Assembly: GCA_002787155.1 (NCBI GenBank)
Contig: PCVY01000016.1
Span: forward strand, 30,766-71,883
Length of the DNA stretch: 41,118 nucleotides
Reading direction: 5' to 3'
From: Candidatus Abzuiibacterium crystallinum
GTDB lineage: Bacteria > Omnitrophota > Omnitrophia > Omnitrophales > Abzuiibacteriaceae
Part shown: positions 40,748 through 41,118 of the stretch, in pieces
Numbering within the stretch: the stretch's first letter is position 1
How the letters are laid out: every line of letters begins with the position of its first letter
Translations under genes and position numbers: made by a program
Notes under the pieces: model-generated
Seen by the model: only the letters and a program-made list of their open reading frames with translations
Told to the model about the DNA's origin: nothing
Databases searched by the model: none

Positions 40748-41118
40748 CAACTAGTTTGGAAAATTGTTTGATTCGTGTACTTAAAGCGAAACATACGATT
40801 TCGGATCAAGATTTGAATCGGCTGACGCAGCAGCACAATTTATCCGGCACCAAGCTATCTAGTTTGTTGGTTGAAGAAGGTCTTATGAATGAAAAAGAAC
40901 TCACTTTGCTTCTTAGCGAAGAAATAGAAGTCCCTTTTTTAAGTTTAAATTTAATCAAAATTCAACCGGATGTGGTTCAGCTGATTTCCCGCCGAATTTC
41001 TGAACAGTATGAAATTATTCCCATTGCTAAAATTGGGAAGGTCATGACCGTTGGCATGACTGATCCGATAAATGTCTTTGCCATTGACGATCTAAAAGAA
41101 TTAACAGGTTGTGTCATC
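40744..41118 (+). CDS. Third PilB/GspE-type N-terminal domain protein (partial, runs off the window)
   Basis: The first 125 residues of a further protein with the same domain: LSSLLVEEGLMNEKELTLLL, then FLSLNLIKIQPDVVQLI, ISEQYEIIPIAKIGKV and MTVGMTDPINVFAIDDLK. The reading frame is open to the last base. It may be a second PilB/GspE ATPase or another stand-alone domain; the catalytic part would lie beyond the window. ATG overlaps pilB by 4 bp. Confidence 0.8.
   Translation, partial: MTTSLENCLIRVLKAKHTISDQDLNRLTQQHNLSGTKLSSLLVEEGLMNEKELTLLLSEEIEVPFLSLNLIKIQPDVVQLISRRISEQYEIIPIAKIGKVMTVGMTDPINVFAIDDLKELTGCVI

Overview
The window is a gene-dense stretch of about 41 kb in which every convincing gene lies on the + strand. 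Many neighbouring genes overlap by 4 bp (ATGA or GTGA). It looks like a Gram-negative-type bacterium: there are heptose genes for LPS (gmhA and an HldE-type adenylyltransferase), PilB-type ATPases, and many predicted secreted or membrane proteins. Two giant secreted proteins begin with a domain resembling ones I associate with Candidatus Omnitrophota (OP3, PVC superphylum). That assignment is recognition from memory plus inference, not a search. GC content is moderate, by eye around the mid-40s percent.

Layout. 1-2844: queuosine precursor genes queC and queE, then rph and rdgB. 2845-13666: two giant exported proteins (1245 and 2113 aa). Both start with a signal peptide and a TIKI/ChaN-like domain, and both are punctuated by a recurring five-residue motif of the form R-[ASP]-E-[LFI]-R. 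Between them lie tRNA-Val(GAC), a hairpin-rich partial duplication of the tRNA 3' end, and an unlisted 32-aa very basic protein gene. 13667-19855: the conserved translation cluster thrS-infC-rpmI-rplT-pheS-pheT; infC very probably starts at AUU, ThrRS lacks the TGS domain and PheT lacks the B2 tRNA-binding insert. 19857-24594: a LytS-type sensor kinase, a LytTR regulator, rarA and a stand-alone sigma-54 activator. 24595-26240: a possible sigma-54-controlled promoter region, then two tandem STAS-PilZ proteins. 26241-27767: a strong promoter with a terminator-bearing leader, a DUF1844 protein and a flippase-like membrane protein. 27835-30225: accB, accC and an AmaP/Asp23-like protein. 30242-38353: a long run of pfkA (PPi-type signature), gmhA, heptose-P adenylyltransferase, thiE, a PfkB-family kinase, tRNA-Gly(CCC), rimO, pgsA, pgpA, cinA and thpR, closed by an 18-bp perfect hairpin. 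38372-41118: a promoter, a stand-alone PilB N-terminal-domain protein, pilB, and the start of a third protein of the same type that runs off the window.

Most of the content is housekeeping: tRNA modification, tRNA charging, initiation, lipid and fatty-acid synthesis, nucleotide clean-up. The least explained parts are the two giant proteins with their shared motif, the element behind tRNA-Val, the STAS-PilZ pair with its candidate operator, and the leader in front of the DUF1844 gene. No transposase, integrase, CRISPR array or rRNA gene was seen.
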